Below, piece by piece: positions 36,012 through 45,580 of a stretch of DNA of 45,580 nucleotides (positions are counted from its first letter, which is position 1; the number at the start of each line of letters is the position of its first letter). Location of the stretch: the NCBI GenBank assembly GCA_902538525.1, contig CACBFA010000006.1:1-45580 (forward strand). Direction: 5' to 3'. The DNA is from an uncultured Pelagibacteraceae bacterium (GTDB taxonomy: Bacteria > Pseudomonadota > Alphaproteobacteria > Pelagibacterales > Pelagibacteraceae). Made by a program: the position numbers and the translations under genes. The notes beneath the pieces were generated by a model, which saw nothing but the letters and a program-made list of their open reading frames with translations, was not told the DNA's origin and searched no databases.

Positions 36012-37283
36012 ATGAATATACAAGAATTAAAAGAAAAAAGTTCAGAAAAGCTAATCACAGAAGCTGAAAATCTCGGAATTGAAAACGCAAGCACATTAAG
36101 AAGACAGGAAATTTATTTTGCAATATTGAAAAAACTAGCAGAGAAAGGCGAGGAAATTACCGGTGGAGGAGTGCTTCAGTTATTGCAAGATGGTTTTGGT
36201 TTTCTTAGAGCAATTGAGTCAAATTATTTACCTGGAGCGGACGATATTTATGTGAGCCCAAATCAAATAAGAAGATTCGGATTACGAACAGGCGATACAG
36301 TAGAGGGACCAATTAGAGCACCTAAAGATGGAGAAAGATATTTTGCTTTACTTCAAGTTAGCAAAATAAACTTTGAAGAAACAGAAAAGTTTAAACATAA
36401 AATTGCTTTTGATAATTTAACTCCACTTTATCCAAACAAACAATTAGTTATGGAAGTGGAAACTATTAAGACGGATAAAAAAATTGATTTAACACCAAGA
36501 TTAATTGATTTAGTAAGTCCAATTGGAAAAGGCCAAAGGTCTTTAATTATATCACCGCCCAAAGCTGGCAAGACCATGATACTACAAAGTATCGCCAATT
36601 CAATTACAGCAAATCATCCTGAATGTTATTTGATGGTTCTTTTAATAGATGAAAGACCAGAGGAAGTTACAGATATGCAGAGAACTGTAAAGGGAGAAGT
36701 TATAAGTTCAACTTTTGATGAACCTGCTCAAAGACATGTGGCTGTAGCAGAAATGGTAATAGAAAAAGCTAAAAGATTGACCGAGCATAAAAAAGATGTA
36801 GTTATTCTTTTAGATTCGATTACTAGGCTGGGAAGAGCGTATAATGCAGTAGTACCAAGCTCTGGTAAAGTATTAACTGGTGGAGTAGATGCCAATGCAC
36901 TTCAAAGGCCTAAAAGATTCTTTGGTGCCGCAAGAAATATTGAGGAAGGTGGATCGTTGACAATTATAGCAACAGCACTAATTGATACAGGTAGCCGAAT
37001 GGATGAAGTAATTTTTGAAGAATTTAAAGGTACTGGAAATAGCGAAACTATATTAGACAGAAAAATTTCAGAAAAAAGAATATTTCCAGCAATAGATATA
37101 ACTAAGTCAGGAACAAGAAGAGAAGAGTTAATATTTGAAAAAAATGATCTTCAAAAAATGAATGTTTTAAGGAGAATAATTGCTCCTATGGGTTCAATGG
37201 ATGCAATTGAATTTATCAATTCAAAATTGAAGGATACCAAAAATAATTCTGACTTCTTTAATTCAATGAACAAACCATCTTAA
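36012..37283 (+). CDS. rho: Transcription termination factor Rho
   Basis: A 423-residue hexameric RNA helicase. The N-terminal helical and cold-shock domains show [16 protein letters not shown] and [21 protein letters not shown]; the ATPase domain has [11 protein letters not shown] near residue 183, the Q-loop region [21 protein letters not shown] and the R-loop [17 protein letters not shown]. The 87-base leader upstream may carry autoregulation, but no clear structure is visible. Its last 4 bases overlap the convergent glycosyltransferase gene. Confidence 0.98.
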   Translation: MNIQELKEKSSEKLITEAENLGIENASTLRRQEIYFAILKKLAEKGEEITGGGVLQLLQDGFGFLRAIESNYLPGADDIYVSPNQIRRFGLRTGDTVEGPIRAPKDGERYFALLQVSKINFEETEKFKHKIAFDNLTPLYPNKQLVMEVETIKTDKKIDLTPRLIDLVSPIGKGQRSLIISPPKAGKTMILQSIANSITANHPECYLMVLLIDERPEEVTDMQRTVKGEVISSTFDEPAQRHVAVAEMVIEKAKRLTEHKKDVVILLDSITRLGRAYNAVVPSSGKVLTGGVDANALQRPKRFFGAARNIEEGGSLTIIATALIDTGSRMDEVIFEEFKGTGNSETILDRKISEKRIFPAIDITKSGTRREELIFEKNDLQKMNVLRRIIAPMGSMDAIEFINSKLKDTKNNSDFFNSMNKPS

Positions 37284-39214
37284 GATTTAAGAATATCGGT
37301 ATAAATATCTTCCAAATCTTTAGTAAATTTTGTGTTATTGAATAATATACTCTTTGAGCTCTTTTCTTTTACTTTTTTTTTTAATTTTTTAAAGTTGGTA
37401 TGATTCAACCCTAAATTCACTGCTAAATTCTCATAGTCTTTTAAATCTTCAGTTACTAACTCATCGAGATCGTTGGTACTTAAAATACTTGATAAAACTC
37501 TAGATGCAAAACTTTTCCCCTTTAAAGTTATCATGGGTAGACCCATCCTAAGCGCATCACTTCCAGTAGTATGAGCGTTGTAAGGGAATGTATCCAAAAA
37601 CAAATCAGCTAAATTTAATCTTTTTAAATGCTCGCTATGCTCAATACTTGATGCAAATATTATTCTATCTTTGTTTATTTTAACCTTGCTTGCTTCAAGT
37701 AAAATATTCTTTTTTGCATCCTCATTTGTCAAATATAACCATAGCACACTATTTTCCACTCTTTTCAATATTTTCATCCAGGATAGAAAAATTTGTGGAG
37801 TTATCTTGTTATGATTATTAAAACTACAGTAAATGAATTTATTTTCTGGTAGATTAAAATCACCTCTACTATAATTTTTTTTTGAAATTAAATCATTGGT
37901 TGGATTTGATTGATAACAATTTGGTAAATACAAAACTTTTTCTGTATAATTTTTTTGTTCTTTTTCGGGAATAATATTCTTGTCAGTTAAGATATAATCC
38001 ATGAAATGAGCTCCTGTTGTTCCTGGATATCCTAAATAATTTACTTGGTTTCTGCCTACTCTTTCTGCAAACAATCCCATTCTATTTTCAGCTGTATGTC
38101 CACATAAATCCACAGCTATATCAATACCAATTTCTTTACAAAGATTAGCAACATTTTTGTCAGAAATATTGTCAATATAATTAAATTTCTTAAAATATTT
38201 TTTTATTTTATAGTGGCTTTCGCTTCTTGTCTTAAGTCCAAAAGAGAAAGCATAAATTTCAAAATTATTTTTGTCGTGGTTTTTAAATGTATCCTGCATT
38301 AAATGTAAAACAGGGTGATTTGAAAAATCAGGCGAAAAGTAACCTATCTTTGGTATTTTATTTTTAGTTTTTATGATGTTAATTGAATATTTATTATATT
38401 TTTTTTTTATATAATTCTCAGATAATTTTCTATGGAACTCCGGGTTGTCTGATGCACTTAGAAATAAAAATGGATCTGTAATGCTGTTGTTTGTTATAGA
38501 GCTTTCAATAATTTTTTTTTCCTCATCAAAAGTCTCCCAATTACAAATGTTCATATTGAGATGCAGAATTTTACCATTTATAAAGTCGAAATATGGATCT
38601 ATTTCCTTAACTTTCAGATAATTTTTTTTTGCTTCATTATAATTTTTTAATTCCTGGTAACATGTGCCTATATTTAAATACGCATCTAAATAATTTGGGT
38701 TTAGCTGAATTGCTTTTTTATAATTTCTGATTGCTTCTTCTTTATTCCCCATATCATTAAATGTATTCCCAGTATTATTGAAAGCCTCTGAGTAATTTGG
38801 TTTTAATTCAATAGCTTTTTTAAGAAACTGTAATGATTTATCAAAATCTTTTAATTTTCTAAAAATTATTCCTTGGTTATTATAAGCTTGAGCAAAATCT
38901 TTTTTAATTTTTAATGCTTCATTAAAATTTTCTTTTGCTTTTTCAAATTCAAATATTTCCTTAAAAGCGATCCCCAAATTGTTAAAGATCATTGGATTAG
39001 AGGTCTTGCTTTCTAGAGATTTCTTTAAATACTTGATTGAGTTTTCAAACGCTCCACTTTGTAAATAGGCAGTGCCTAAATAAAAGTTAACTTCAGGATC
39101 GTTCTCTTCAATATCAATTATTTTTAAATATGTATTAATTGCAGATATTAAATCTCCATTTTGATGGTACTCTTTTGCTTTTTTTAAAACATCTTTAAAA
39201 TTTTTTTCTATCAC
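37280..39214 (-). CDS. TPR plus SPINDLY/OGT-type glycosyltransferase (GT41)
   Basis: A 644-residue protein: about six tetratricopeptide repeats (residues 5-205) then a GT41 domain. Active-site landmarks match human [14 protein letters not shown] (His300, as OGT His498), [23 protein letters not shown] (Lys470, as OGT Lys842) and [15 protein letters not shown] with the HTT UDP-binding loop. Such enzymes transfer GlcNAc (OGT) or fucose (SPINDLY) to protein Ser/Thr; the TPRs choose targets. It likely acts in the cytosol. It shares a strand with the TPR and sulfotransferase genes behind it. Confidence 0.93.
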   Translation of the reverse strand: MIEKNFKDVLKKAKEYHQNGDLISAINTYLKIIDIEENDPEVNFYLGTAYLQSGAFENSIKYLKKSLESKTSNPMIFNNLGIAFKEIFEFEKAKENFNEALKIKKDFAQAYNNQGIIFRKLKDFDKSLQFLKKAIELKPNYSEAFNNTGNTFNDMGNKEEAIRNYKKAIQLNPNYLDAYLNIGTCYQELKNYNEAKKNYLKVKEIDPYFDFINGKILHLNMNICNWETFDEEKKIIESSITNNSITDPFLFLSASDNPEFHRKLSENYIKKKYNKYSINIIKTKNKIPKIGYFSPDFSNHPVLHLMQDTFKNHDKNNFEIYAFSFGLKTRSESHYKIKKYFKKFNYIDNISDKNVANLCKEIGIDIAVDLCGHTAENRMGLFAERVGRNQVNYLGYPGTTGAHFMDYILTDKNIIPEKEQKNYTEKVLYLPNCYQSNPTNDLISKKNYSRGDFNLPENKFIYCSFNNHNKITPQIFLSWMKILKRVENSVLWLYLTNEDAKKNILLEASKVKINKDRIIFASSIEHSEHLKRLNLADLFLDTFPYNAHTTGSDALRMGLPMITLKGKSFASRVLSSILSTNDLDELVTEDLKDYENLAVNLGLNHTNFKKLKKKVKEKSSKSILFNNTKFTKDLEDIYTDILKS

Positions 39215-39222
39215 TTGTAATT

Positions 39223-40749
39223 TTAAATAAAACTTTTATTAAATTCTTTTTTTCTAAAATCTAATTGTTTTATGATCTCATTTTCTATCTGATCAGATTT
39301 TAATACTTTTTCATTTAGTTTTTTATAATCAAGATCATCAATTTTTTTAGCATAATAAATCCAGTTATTTATTATTAATATATCGTTTAAATTAGCTCCT
39401 TTTAAACTAGTTTGTCTTTTAGCATTTAAATCTCTAAGGTATTTTGATTTGTTATTATCAATAATATTTTCTTTTTTTTTCCATTCTTCATTGTATTTCA
39501 TAAAATCATTTGAAGTTTCATCAAGTACTTTATAATTTGGATGCTCAATACCATATTCCGTACAGCCTCTTTTAATTTCAATTTTTAGTTTTCCTTTTAT
39601 ATTTCTATTTAATGCTTTCTCCAAAACACTTTGGGCAGTTTTTGCACTCTCATATCCTGAACAAAATATTAGACCCTTATAAGTTCCGCTGGCAATTGTT
39701 CTAAGTTCAATCATACATTTACGAGAATTATTCTCAGCCAAATCAATATTATCAAAAATAAAATATAGTCTTAGAAAATCTAAAATAGACTTTAATTCGA
39801 CCTGAACTTTATAACATCCAAAGCAATATTGAGGAATTATTTTAAATTGATTGAATACATCAAAGTGTCGGTCACACCTCAAGTTTATAGTATTACTCCT
39901 CCAAATTTGAGTATCATAAAAATTATAATCTTTTAAATATTTATTTACTAATTCATTACAACTTTTGTAAAAGTTTATTACTTCTTGATCAGAAATTTTT
40001 TCAGTAGCACTTGGTATTTTTATTTTTTTTATTTTATTGTTTAAATCTGTCAATGAATTAACCTCTGGATTGGATGGATTTATATATCTTAAAATTTGGA
40101 TAATATTTGTTTTAGTTGTATTATTTTTTGGATCTATCTCTGCCGCTTTACAATAATTTTTAACTGCATCCTCAAGATTTCCTAGATCACTTTGAGCGCT
40201 TGCTAAATTATTATAACCTGATGCATAATCAGGTTTAATATTTAAAACTTTTTTGTACATCTCAATAGCTTTAAGAAATTCACCTTGTTTTAAATAAAAA
40301 TTACCTAAATTATTGCAAACAGGTAAAAAATTATTGTTAATATTGTATGCTTTATTTAGAAAAAATTTAGCTTTTTCAAAATCTTCAATTGACATATAAG
40401 ATGATCCAAGACTGTTTAGAACTTCAATGTCATTACTGTTATTTTCATAAGCTACTCGAAAATATGTAATAGCATCTTTTTTTTTATTTAAATTTGTACA
40501 GATTAGACCTAAAATTACATTTGCGTTACGATTTTTATAATCGATCTTGATTATTTTCTTTAAAAAAATTTCACTTTTACTGTAATTTTTATTTTGGAAA
40601 TTCATTAAACCACAATAAAATAAAGCCTCAATATTATTTGGGTAGATCTTTAATACTGAATTAAATTCTTCTTCAGATTTTTTGAAATTTTTTTCTTTAA
40701 AATAACGAATTCCATTATTAAATGAATTTTCAAAATTATTATTCGGCAT
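39223..40749 (-). CDS. TPR protein with unrecognised cysteine-bearing C-terminal domain
   Basis: A 508-residue protein. Residues 1-210 hold about six tetratricopeptide repeats, close in style to those of the glycosyltransferase next door. Residues 250-508 are a domain I do not recognise, with seven cysteines: 264, 292 (RCDRHFDVF), 309 and 312 (QYCFGCYKV, a CxxC), 345 (KCMIEL), 363 (FCSGY) and 396 (RGCTEYG). The arrangement could bind a metal or iron-sulfur cluster. No signal peptide. It lies 8 bases upstream of the glycosyltransferase, so the two are co-expressed and may share targets. Confidence 0.82.
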   Translation of the reverse strand: MPNNNFENSFNNGIRYFKEKNFKKSEEEFNSVLKIYPNNIEALFYCGLMNFQNKNYSKSEIFLKKIIKIDYKNRNANVILGLICTNLNKKKDAITYFRVAYENNSNDIEVLNSLGSSYMSIEDFEKAKFFLNKAYNINNNFLPVCNNLGNFYLKQGEFLKAIEMYKKVLNIKPDYASGYNNLASAQSDLGNLEDAVKNYCKAAEIDPKNNTTKTNIIQILRYINPSNPEVNSLTDLNNKIKKIKIPSATEKISDQEVINFYKSCNELVNKYLKDYNFYDTQIWRSNTINLRCDRHFDVFNQFKIIPQYCFGCYKVQVELKSILDFLRLYFIFDNIDLAENNSRKCMIELRTIASGTYKGLIFCSGYESAKTAQSVLEKALNRNIKGKLKIEIKRGCTEYGIEHPNYKVLDETSNDFMKYNEEWKKKENIIDNNKSKYLRDLNAKRQTSLKGANLNDILIINNWIYYAKKIDDLDYKKLNEKVLKSDQIENEIIKQLDFRKKEFNKSFI

Positions 40750-40782
40750 ATACCATAAAACAAATATCCAAATTAACTTAAT

Positions 40783-41619
40783 TTATAAGTATCCTAATTC
40801 TTTCATCTCTTTTGTAAATTCGCCTTCAATTTTTTCTTTGATGTCATCTCTTAATAATTTTTTCCATCTGTTGTTAAATCCAAGATTAAAAAAAACCTTT
40901 TTCTTTTTATCTTTCTTTGAAAATAAAGCCTCATCGAAACCTTCATTTTTTTCTTTATTTTTTAGAACACTAAAGTTAGTTGTTTCAATAGCTCTTTCTA
41001 ATTTTTCTTTATCAACTCTTTCTGTTCTACTTAACAAAGTATTAGTGAATACGATTATATCTCTAAATGTTTCATACTTTTCTTTTTCAAAATCCTCATA
41101 TCTTATAACAAGTTTTCTAAAATTTTTGGACTTACACCATGAATTGTAATGACTAGACCAATTACTAAGTAGTACCCATGTTCTATAATCTTTACTGTCT
41201 GGATCCATCGTATTTTTGTGAGGGTCTGTTAAGAATTTTAAAGCTTCATCTAAATTTAACTCGAAGTGATTCATTACAGATGTAATTACATTTCTTGGAT
41301 CTCTGACAATATAAATTCCCCCTAGCGTATACTCAGGTGAAGTAAATGGCTGCCCTTTATAGAAGCCTAAACAACTATGAGTTTTTAAGAATAAAGCTTT
41401 TTTTTTCTCCTTAATTTTTTTCTGTCCTAATATCCAATTCCTCGATGCTTCATCAACATTTTCGAATTCACTTTCAAAAAAATCATTAGATGGAAATTGT
41501 TTTATATTTTTGAGTAATCCAAAATTAAAATCTCCGTCTTTGGAAAAATAGTATGCTGATAGCAAAGACCTAACATAGGTATTTCCACTTTTGGGGTATG
41601 ATGCAATCCAAATAATCAT
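40783..41619 (-). CDS. Sulfotransferase family protein
   Basis: A 278-residue PAPS-dependent sulfotransferase of the type-1 (aryl/carbohydrate) fold. The 5'-phosphosulfate loop is YPKSGNTYVRSLL (residues 7-19); the 3'-phosphate motif is YIVRDPRNVITSVMNHF; LVIRYEDFEKEKYETF and the ending FNNRWKKLL agree with the family. Start at ATG 41619-41617 because the family begins just before the YPKSGNT loop; the 68-codon upstream extension overlaps mnmE on the other strand and is rejected. The acceptor is unknown; a glycan or protein made by the TPR and GT41 neighbours is one option. Confidence 0.9.
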   Translation of the reverse strand: MIIWIASYPKSGNTYVRSLLSAYYFSKDGDFNFGLLKNIKQFPSNDFFESEFENVDEASRNWILGQKKIKEKKKALFLKTHSCLGFYKGQPFTSPEYTLGGIYIVRDPRNVITSVMNHFELNLDEALKFLTDPHKNTMDPDSKDYRTWVLLSNWSSHYNSWCKSKNFRKLVIRYEDFEKEKYETFRDIIVFTNTLLSRTERVDKEKLERAIETTNFSVLKNKEKNEGFDEALFSKKDKKKKVFFNLGFNNRWKKLLRDDIKEKIEGEFTKEMKELGYL

Positions 41620-41652
41620 AGAAAAATTTATATATTTAAACACAATACTAGC

Positions 41653-41658
41653 TATAAT
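41653..41658 (+). promoter_or_regulatory. Candidate -10 element of mnmE
   Basis: TATAAT, a perfect -10 hexamer, lies 7 bases before the mnmE ATG in the 46-base divergent spacer. No good -35 is seen. If used, the mnmE transcript would be nearly leaderless, as suggested for hslV. Confidence 0.35.
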
Positions 41659-41665
41659 TAGTTTA

Positions 41666-42997
41666 ATGACAATATACGCACTATCATCTGGACCAGGTAT
41701 AGCAGGAATTTCAGTTATAAGGGTTTCAGGGTCAGCTACTAAAGAGGTAATATCAAAACTAACAAATAAAAATTTACCAATACCAAGAATAGCTACAAGG
41801 CGAAAATTCAATAAAATCAACAAAAATCAGTTAATTGATGAGGGAATTTTAATATGGTTTCCTGCCCCTCAAAGCTATACAGGTGAGGATATGGCTGAAT
41901 TTCACGTGCATGGTAGCAAAGCAGTTGTTGAAGCTATGCATATGTCAATTTCGAATATTGATGGTTGTAGATTGGCTGAACCAGGTGAATTTACAAAAAT
42001 TGCTTTTCAAAACGGAAAAATAAACTTGTTAGAAGCGGAGAGTGTTGCTGATTTAATATCCTCAGAAACTGAAATTCAAAGACAACAGGCTGTCATGATT
42101 ATGTCAGGCAAAAGCTCAAAAAAGTTTAATTATCTTAGAGATAAACTTTTAAAAATTTTATCAAATGTTGAAGCTAAAATAGATTTTCCGGAAGAGGATT
42201 TGCCTGATAATATTTTGAGGAGTATTCATCAAGGTATAAAAAGCATTAGAGAAGAAATTGAAAAAATTTTAGATGATCAAAAAATTGGAGAAAGAATAAG
42301 AGAAGGATTTAAAATTGCTATTATTGGCCCAACTAATGCTGGCAAATCTTCTCTGCTAAATTATTTGTCAAAAAGGGAGGTGTCAATAGTTTCAGAAACT
42401 GCAGGAACAACTAGAGACGTTATAGAGGCGCATATTAATTTAGATGGCTATCCTGTAATAATCTCTGATACTGCAGGAATAAGAGACTCCAAGGATGAAA
42501 TTGAAAAAAAGGGAATAAAATTAGCTTTAAAAAGTGCAGAAAATGCAGATTTGAATTTAATCGTAGTAGAACCTAAAAGTATTGAAATAAAAGGCTTTTT
42601 GACTAATACACTGTCAAAAAATGCTATAATTGTAGTAAATAAAATGGATTTAGGAGTTAATAAATCTAATAGTGAAATAAAAAAATATGATCCAATTTAT
42701 ATATCAATCAAAGAAGAAAAAAATTTAGATAAACTTATTAATGTAATTAAAGAATATTTAAAAAATAAATTTATTTCATCAAAAGATATCTTTATTACAA
42801 GACAAAGACATAGATTTAATCTTGAACAATGCGTTAAGAATTTGAAAAATTTTGAGCAAAAAAAATTAGATAAAGACTTCGATAAGGCAGCGGAAGATTT
42901 AAGATTAGCAACTAGATATCTAGGGATGATTGTAGGAAAAGTTGATGTCGAAGAAATATTAGGATCAATTTTTAGTGATTTTTGTATAGGTAAATAA
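41666..42997 (+). CDS. mnmE: tRNA modification GTPase MnmE
   Basis: A 443-residue GTPase that with MnmG modifies U34 of certain tRNAs (carboxymethylaminomethyl group). N-terminal formyl-THF domain starts MTIYALSSGPGIAGISVIR; the G domain has G1 GPTNAGKSS near residue 221, AGTTRDV and DTAGIRDS; the C-terminal FCIGK carries the catalytic Cys of the CxGK motif. The family start supports ATG 41666 over an open-frame ATG 25 codons upstream. Confidence 0.97.
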   Translation: MTIYALSSGPGIAGISVIRVSGSATKEVISKLTNKNLPIPRIATRRKFNKINKNQLIDEGILIWFPAPQSYTGEDMAEFHVHGSKAVVEAMHMSISNIDGCRLAEPGEFTKIAFQNGKINLLEAESVADLISSETEIQRQQAVMIMSGKSSKKFNYLRDKLLKILSNVEAKIDFPEEDLPDNILRSIHQGIKSIREEIEKILDDQKIGERIREGFKIAIIGPTNAGKSSLLNYLSKREVSIVSETAGTTRDVIEAHINLDGYPVIISDTAGIRDSKDEIEKKGIKLALKSAENADLNLIVVEPKSIEIKGFLTNTLSKNAIIVVNKMDLGVNKSNSEIKKYDPIYISIKEEKNLDKLINVIKEYLKNKFISSKDIFITRQRHRFNLEQCVKNLKNFEQKKLDKDFDKAAEDLRLATRYLGMIVGKVDVEEILGSIFSDFCIGK

Positions 42998-43073
42998 TCG
43001 TTGTTATATGTAGCTTTTTAATCAAATTTGAGTGTTTTCTTGTAAATTTTAAGATCGATAATAAATTACTACT

Positions 43074-44945
43074 ATGAAAAATGAATTAATTTTTGATGTA
43101 GTAGTGGTAGGTGGTGGCCACGCAGGATGTGAAGCTGCAGCGGCATCAGCTAGATTAGGTGTTAACACTGCTCTATTCACACACAGATTTGATACCATCG
43201 GAGAGATGTCATGTAATCCAGCAATTGGTGGATTAGGCAAAGGACATTTAGTTAGAGAAATAGATGCACTTGATGGTGTAATGGGAGAAGTGGCAGATAA
43301 ATCAGGTATTCAATTTAGACTACTAAATAGGAGTAGAGGTCCAGCTGTAAGAGGACCTAGAACACAAAGTGATAGATCGCTATATAAAAAATTTATGCAA
43401 GAAAAACTTGTAAAGTATTGTAATTTAAGTATTTTTTCTGATCCTGTAATTAGGTTTGAATTTAAAAATAATGATATAATTGGTTTTATCACACAATCGG
43501 GTAAATTGGTTAAATCTTCTAAGCTAATTTTAACGACTGGCACATTTTTAAATGGATTGATACATATTGGTGAAGAAAAAACACCTGCTGGAAGATTTCA
43601 TGAAAAACCTTCAACAGGTTTAAGCGAACAATTAGAAAAGTATTATTTTAAAATTGGGAGACTAAAAACTGGAACTCCCCCGAGGCTTGATGCTCGTACT
43701 ATAAATTTTGAAAATTTGGAGGAGCAGTATGCGGATGACGATCCATATTTTTTTTCATTTCTTACAAAAAAAAATCTAAACAAGCAAATCTCATGTCGCA
43801 TGACATACACAAATGAAGCTGTTCATAATATTATTTCTAAAAATTTAAAACGAAGTGCAATGTATTCTGGGAGCATAAAAGGAGTAGGACCAAGATACTG
43901 TCCATCAATAGAAGATAAAATAAAAAAATTTGCAGATAAGCAGAGGCATCAAATTTTTTTAGAGCCAGAGGGATTAAATGACCATACAATTTACCCAAAT
44001 GGAATTTCTACCTCATTACCAGTATCCGTGCAGGAAGAAATATGTAGTAAAATCAATGGTTTAGAAGATGTCAAAATTTTAAGACCTGGATATGCTATTG
44101 AATATGATTATGTTGATCCTAGAGAGCTTTTATTAACATTAGAGACAAAAAAAATAAATAATCTTTATCTCGCTGGTCAGATTAATGGAACTACAGGATA
44201 CGAAGAGGCAGCAGCTCAAGGATTAGTCGCTGGAACAAATGCAGCTTTAGCTTTAAAAAAAAAAGAACCATTTATTTTAGATCGATCAGAAGCCTACATC
44301 GGAGTTATGATAGATGATTTGGTAACCAAAGGTGTTGCAGAACCATATAGAATGTTTACATCAAGAGCGGAGTACAGACTATCTCTTAGGTCAGACAATG
44401 CTGACGTAAGGTTAACTCAAAAAGGTATAGATATAGGATTAGTTTTAAGTGAAAGAAAAAGAGTATTTAAAGAGAAATATAGGCAATTATCAAAAATACA
44501 GTCTAAAATGGACAAATTAATGATCACACCGTCAAAAGTATCTAAATTTGGTGTTAATATTGCAAAAGACGGAATTAGTCGTTCAGCAAATCAAATATTA
44601 GGCCAAAAATTAGTAAATATGTGTAAAATTAGAGAAATTTGGCCAGAAATTAAATATGTTTCACGTGAAATTGACGAACAATTGGAAATCAATTCACATT
44701 ATAAAGGTTATTTAAAGAAGCAAAAAGCAGATATCTTAGCATTTAAAAGAGATGAAAACCTTTTAATACCAGGAAATTTGGATTATGATAGTTTTTCAGG
44801 GTTATCTAATGAAGTAAAATCAAAATTTAAAGAAATAAAGCCCAAAACAATGGGTCAAGCGTTGCGAATTGATGGCATTACTCCTGCTGCAGTCTATATT
44901 TTGTTGTCTCATCTTAAAAGAAAGTCTATTAAGCATATAGCTTGA
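43074..44945 (+). CDS. mnmG: tRNA uridine modification enzyme MnmG (GidA)
   Basis: A 623-residue FAD/NADH enzyme, partner of MnmE. FAD motif GGGHAG (residues 13-18), [53 protein letters not shown] and the ending [16 protein letters not shown]. Near the 3' end the codons for YVSREIDEQ (44654 onward) embed a parS-like sequence. Its stop overlaps the TTG start of rsmG. Confidence 0.98.
   Translation: MKNELIFDVVVVGGGHAGCEAAAASARLGVNTALFTHRFDTIGEMSCNPAIGGLGKGHLVREIDALDGVMGEVADKSGIQFRLLNRSRGPAVRGPRTQSDRSLYKKFMQEKLVKYCNLSIFSDPVIRFEFKNNDIIGFITQSGKLVKSSKLILTTGTFLNGLIHIGEEKTPAGRFHEKPSTGLSEQLEKYYFKIGRLKTGTPPRLDARTINFENLEEQYADDDPYFFSFLTKKNLNKQISCRMTYTNEAVHNIISKNLKRSAMYSGSIKGVGPRYCPSIEDKIKKFADKQRHQIFLEPEGLNDHTIYPNGISTSLPVSVQEEICSKINGLEDVKILRPGYAIEYDYVDPRELLLTLETKKINNLYLAGQINGTTGYEEAAAQGLVAGTNAALALKKKEPFILDRSEAYIGVMIDDLVTKGVAEPYRMFTSRAEYRLSLRSDNADVRLTQKGIDIGLVLSERKRVFKEKYRQLSKIQSKMDKLMITPSKVSKFGVNIAKDGISRSANQILGQKLVNMCKIREIWPEIKYVSREIDEQLEINSHYKGYLKKQKADILAFKRDENLLIPGNLDYDSFSGLSNEVKSKFKEIKPKTMGQALRIDGITPAAVYILLSHLKRKSIKHIA
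44657..44672. other. parS-like centromere site within mnmG
   Basis: TGTTTCACGTGAAATT matches the ParB-binding consensus TGTTTCACGTGAAACA at 14 of 16 positions, including the whole TTTCACGTGAAA core. It encodes Val-Ser-Arg-Glu of MnmG. It lies 332 bases before the perfect site in rsmG. Confidence 0.7.
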
Positions 44946-45580
44946 TTGATTCGTATATTTATAAAATTGATAAGACTATAGGTTTAAATGTTTCACGTGA
45001 AACATTAAAAGATCTTGAAGAATATTCAAAAGCTATAATAAAAAAAAATAAAGATATAAATTTAATAAGTAAAACAACAGAAAATTCAATAAAACAAAGG
45101 CATATTGAGGATAGCGCACAAACTATTGAATTTATTGATAAAAATGATATCAATGTATGTACTGATTTAGGTTCAGGAGCTGGATTACCCGGTATAGTTT
45201 TAGGTATTTTGATGAAACCAAAAAAACAAGCATTTAAGCTAATTTTTTACGAGAAAAGTTATCATAAGAGTATTTTCTTAAAAGAAATGATAAAAAAATT
45301 TAATTTAAACTCAGAAATTCGACAAAAAAATATTTTTGAAGAAAAAAATTTGAATACTGACGTAATTATTTCCCGTGCATTTAAACCTTTACCAGTAATT
45401 TTTCAAATCGCACAAAATAATTTTAAAAATTTTAAGTATATAATTTTATTCTTAGGGAAGTCCGGCAAAAAAATTTTAGATGATGCACTTAAGTCTTGGA
45501 CATTTGATTATGAAGAAAAAAAAAGTTTAACTAGTAAAGAGTCTGTAGTTATAAAAATTTCAAATTTGAGAAAAAAAAAT
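44942..45580 (+). CDS. rsmG: 16S rRNA m7G527 methyltransferase RsmG (GidB), 3' end cut
   Basis: Frame open to the window edge (213 codons, near full length for a family of about 200-215). The SAM-binding motif is [15 protein letters not shown], preceded by [25 protein letters not shown] and [12 protein letters not shown], all typical of RsmG. No ATG exists before the conserved region; the first in-frame start after the upstream stop (44930-44932) is TTG 44942, overlapping the mnmG stop as TTGA. So translation coupled to mnmG from TTG is the best reading. Confidence 0.92.
   Translation, partial: MIDSYIYKIDKTIGLNVSRETLKDLEEYSKAIIKKNKDINLISKTTENSIKQRHIEDSAQTIEFIDKNDINVCTDLGSGAGLPGIVLGILMKPKKQAFKLIFYEKSYHKSIFLKEMIKKFNLNSEIRQKNIFEEKNLNTDVIISRAFKPLPVIFQIAQNNFKNFKYIILFLGKSGKKILDDALKSWTFDYEEKKSLTSKESVVIKISNLRKKN
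44989..45004. other. parS centromere site within rsmG
   Basis: TGTTTCACGTGAAACA is a perfect 16-bp palindromic parS consensus, the sequence bound by chromosomal ParB. It lies inside the rsmG reading frame, encoding Val-Ser-Arg-Glu-Thr, about 11.6 kb from the proposed origin and just ahead of where parA and parB normally follow rsmG. Confidence 0.92.

Noticed and set aside
41591-41665. 25-codon upstream extension of mnmE
   Set aside because: MnmE proteins start at the MTIYALSSGPG segment; the extension overlaps the divergent sulfotransferase start.
41620-41823. 68-codon upstream extension of the sulfotransferase frame
   Set aside because: It lies antisense to the start of mnmE and the family begins directly at the PAPS loop; the ATG at 41619 is the natural start.
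41897-41912. TTTCACGTG core in mnmE as a third parS
   Set aside because: Only one half-site matches (about 10 of 16 positions); it simply encodes EFHVHG of MnmE.
42998-43073. Regulatory RNA or terminator between mnmE and mnmG
   Set aside because: The 76 bases show no stable stem and no recognisable promoter pair.

Overview
The window is a piece of a very AT-rich, tightly packed alphaproteobacterial chromosome. Spacers are mostly a few bases, many genes overlap by 1-26 bases (TAATG and ATGA junctions), and the longest spacer is 282 bases. Gene content, gene order and AT bias suggest a SAR11 (Pelagibacterales) marine bacterium. That assignment is inferred from gene order and protein character, with no 16S gene in view.

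Layout. 1-4717: acetyl-CoA synthetase (cut at the window edge), a convergent conserved hypothetical gene, and a two-subunit DUF4212/sodium:solute symporter ending in a strong terminator. 4725-9359: a small membrane protein, rpe, a heparinase II/III-like protein, purH, a pterin dehydratase and tRNA-Gly(GCC). 9438-16411: an O-antigen polymerase/ligase-like protein with a small partner, a Lon N-domain protein, a UbiH-type hydroxylase, ftsK-lolA, a GNAT acetyltransferase and a HIT protein. 16469-18464: four tandem type IV pilin genes with the same N-terminus and unrelated C-termini. 18554-21359: a TRAP transporter (DctPQM type). 21372-25104: hisB-hisH-hisA-hisF-hisE with two very small genes, a 43-residue lipoprotein between hisH and hisA and a 47-residue membrane protein at the operon's end. 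25160-27077: hslVU behind a heat-shock-type promoter. 27067-33126: smr, timA, fxsA, secB, dnaQ, coaE, an SDR, aroE, maf and ppsR. 33127-33408: probable replication origin. 33409-37283: hemE-hemH-hemG-rho. 37280-41619: an inserted-looking cassette of a SPINDLY/OGT-type glycosyltransferase, a TPR protein with a cysteine-bearing C-terminus, and a sulfotransferase. 41666-45580: mnmE, mnmG and rsmG (cut at the edge), with two parS-like sites inside the mnmG and rsmG reading frames.

The right two thirds is the classic alphaproteobacterial origin neighbourhood (smr-tim44-fxsA-secB-dnaQ-coaE-aroE-maf-ppsR / ori / hemE-hemH-rho-mnmE-mnmG-rsmG-[parAB]). Departures from that order are the most interesting part: HemG-type protoporphyrinogen oxidase where HemJ is usual, no mltA between tim44 and smr, an SDR between coaE and aroE, and the glycosyltransferase/TPR/sulfotransferase cassette between rho and mnmE. 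The best candidates for undescribed biology are that cassette, the pilin array and the two tiny operon-embedded genes.
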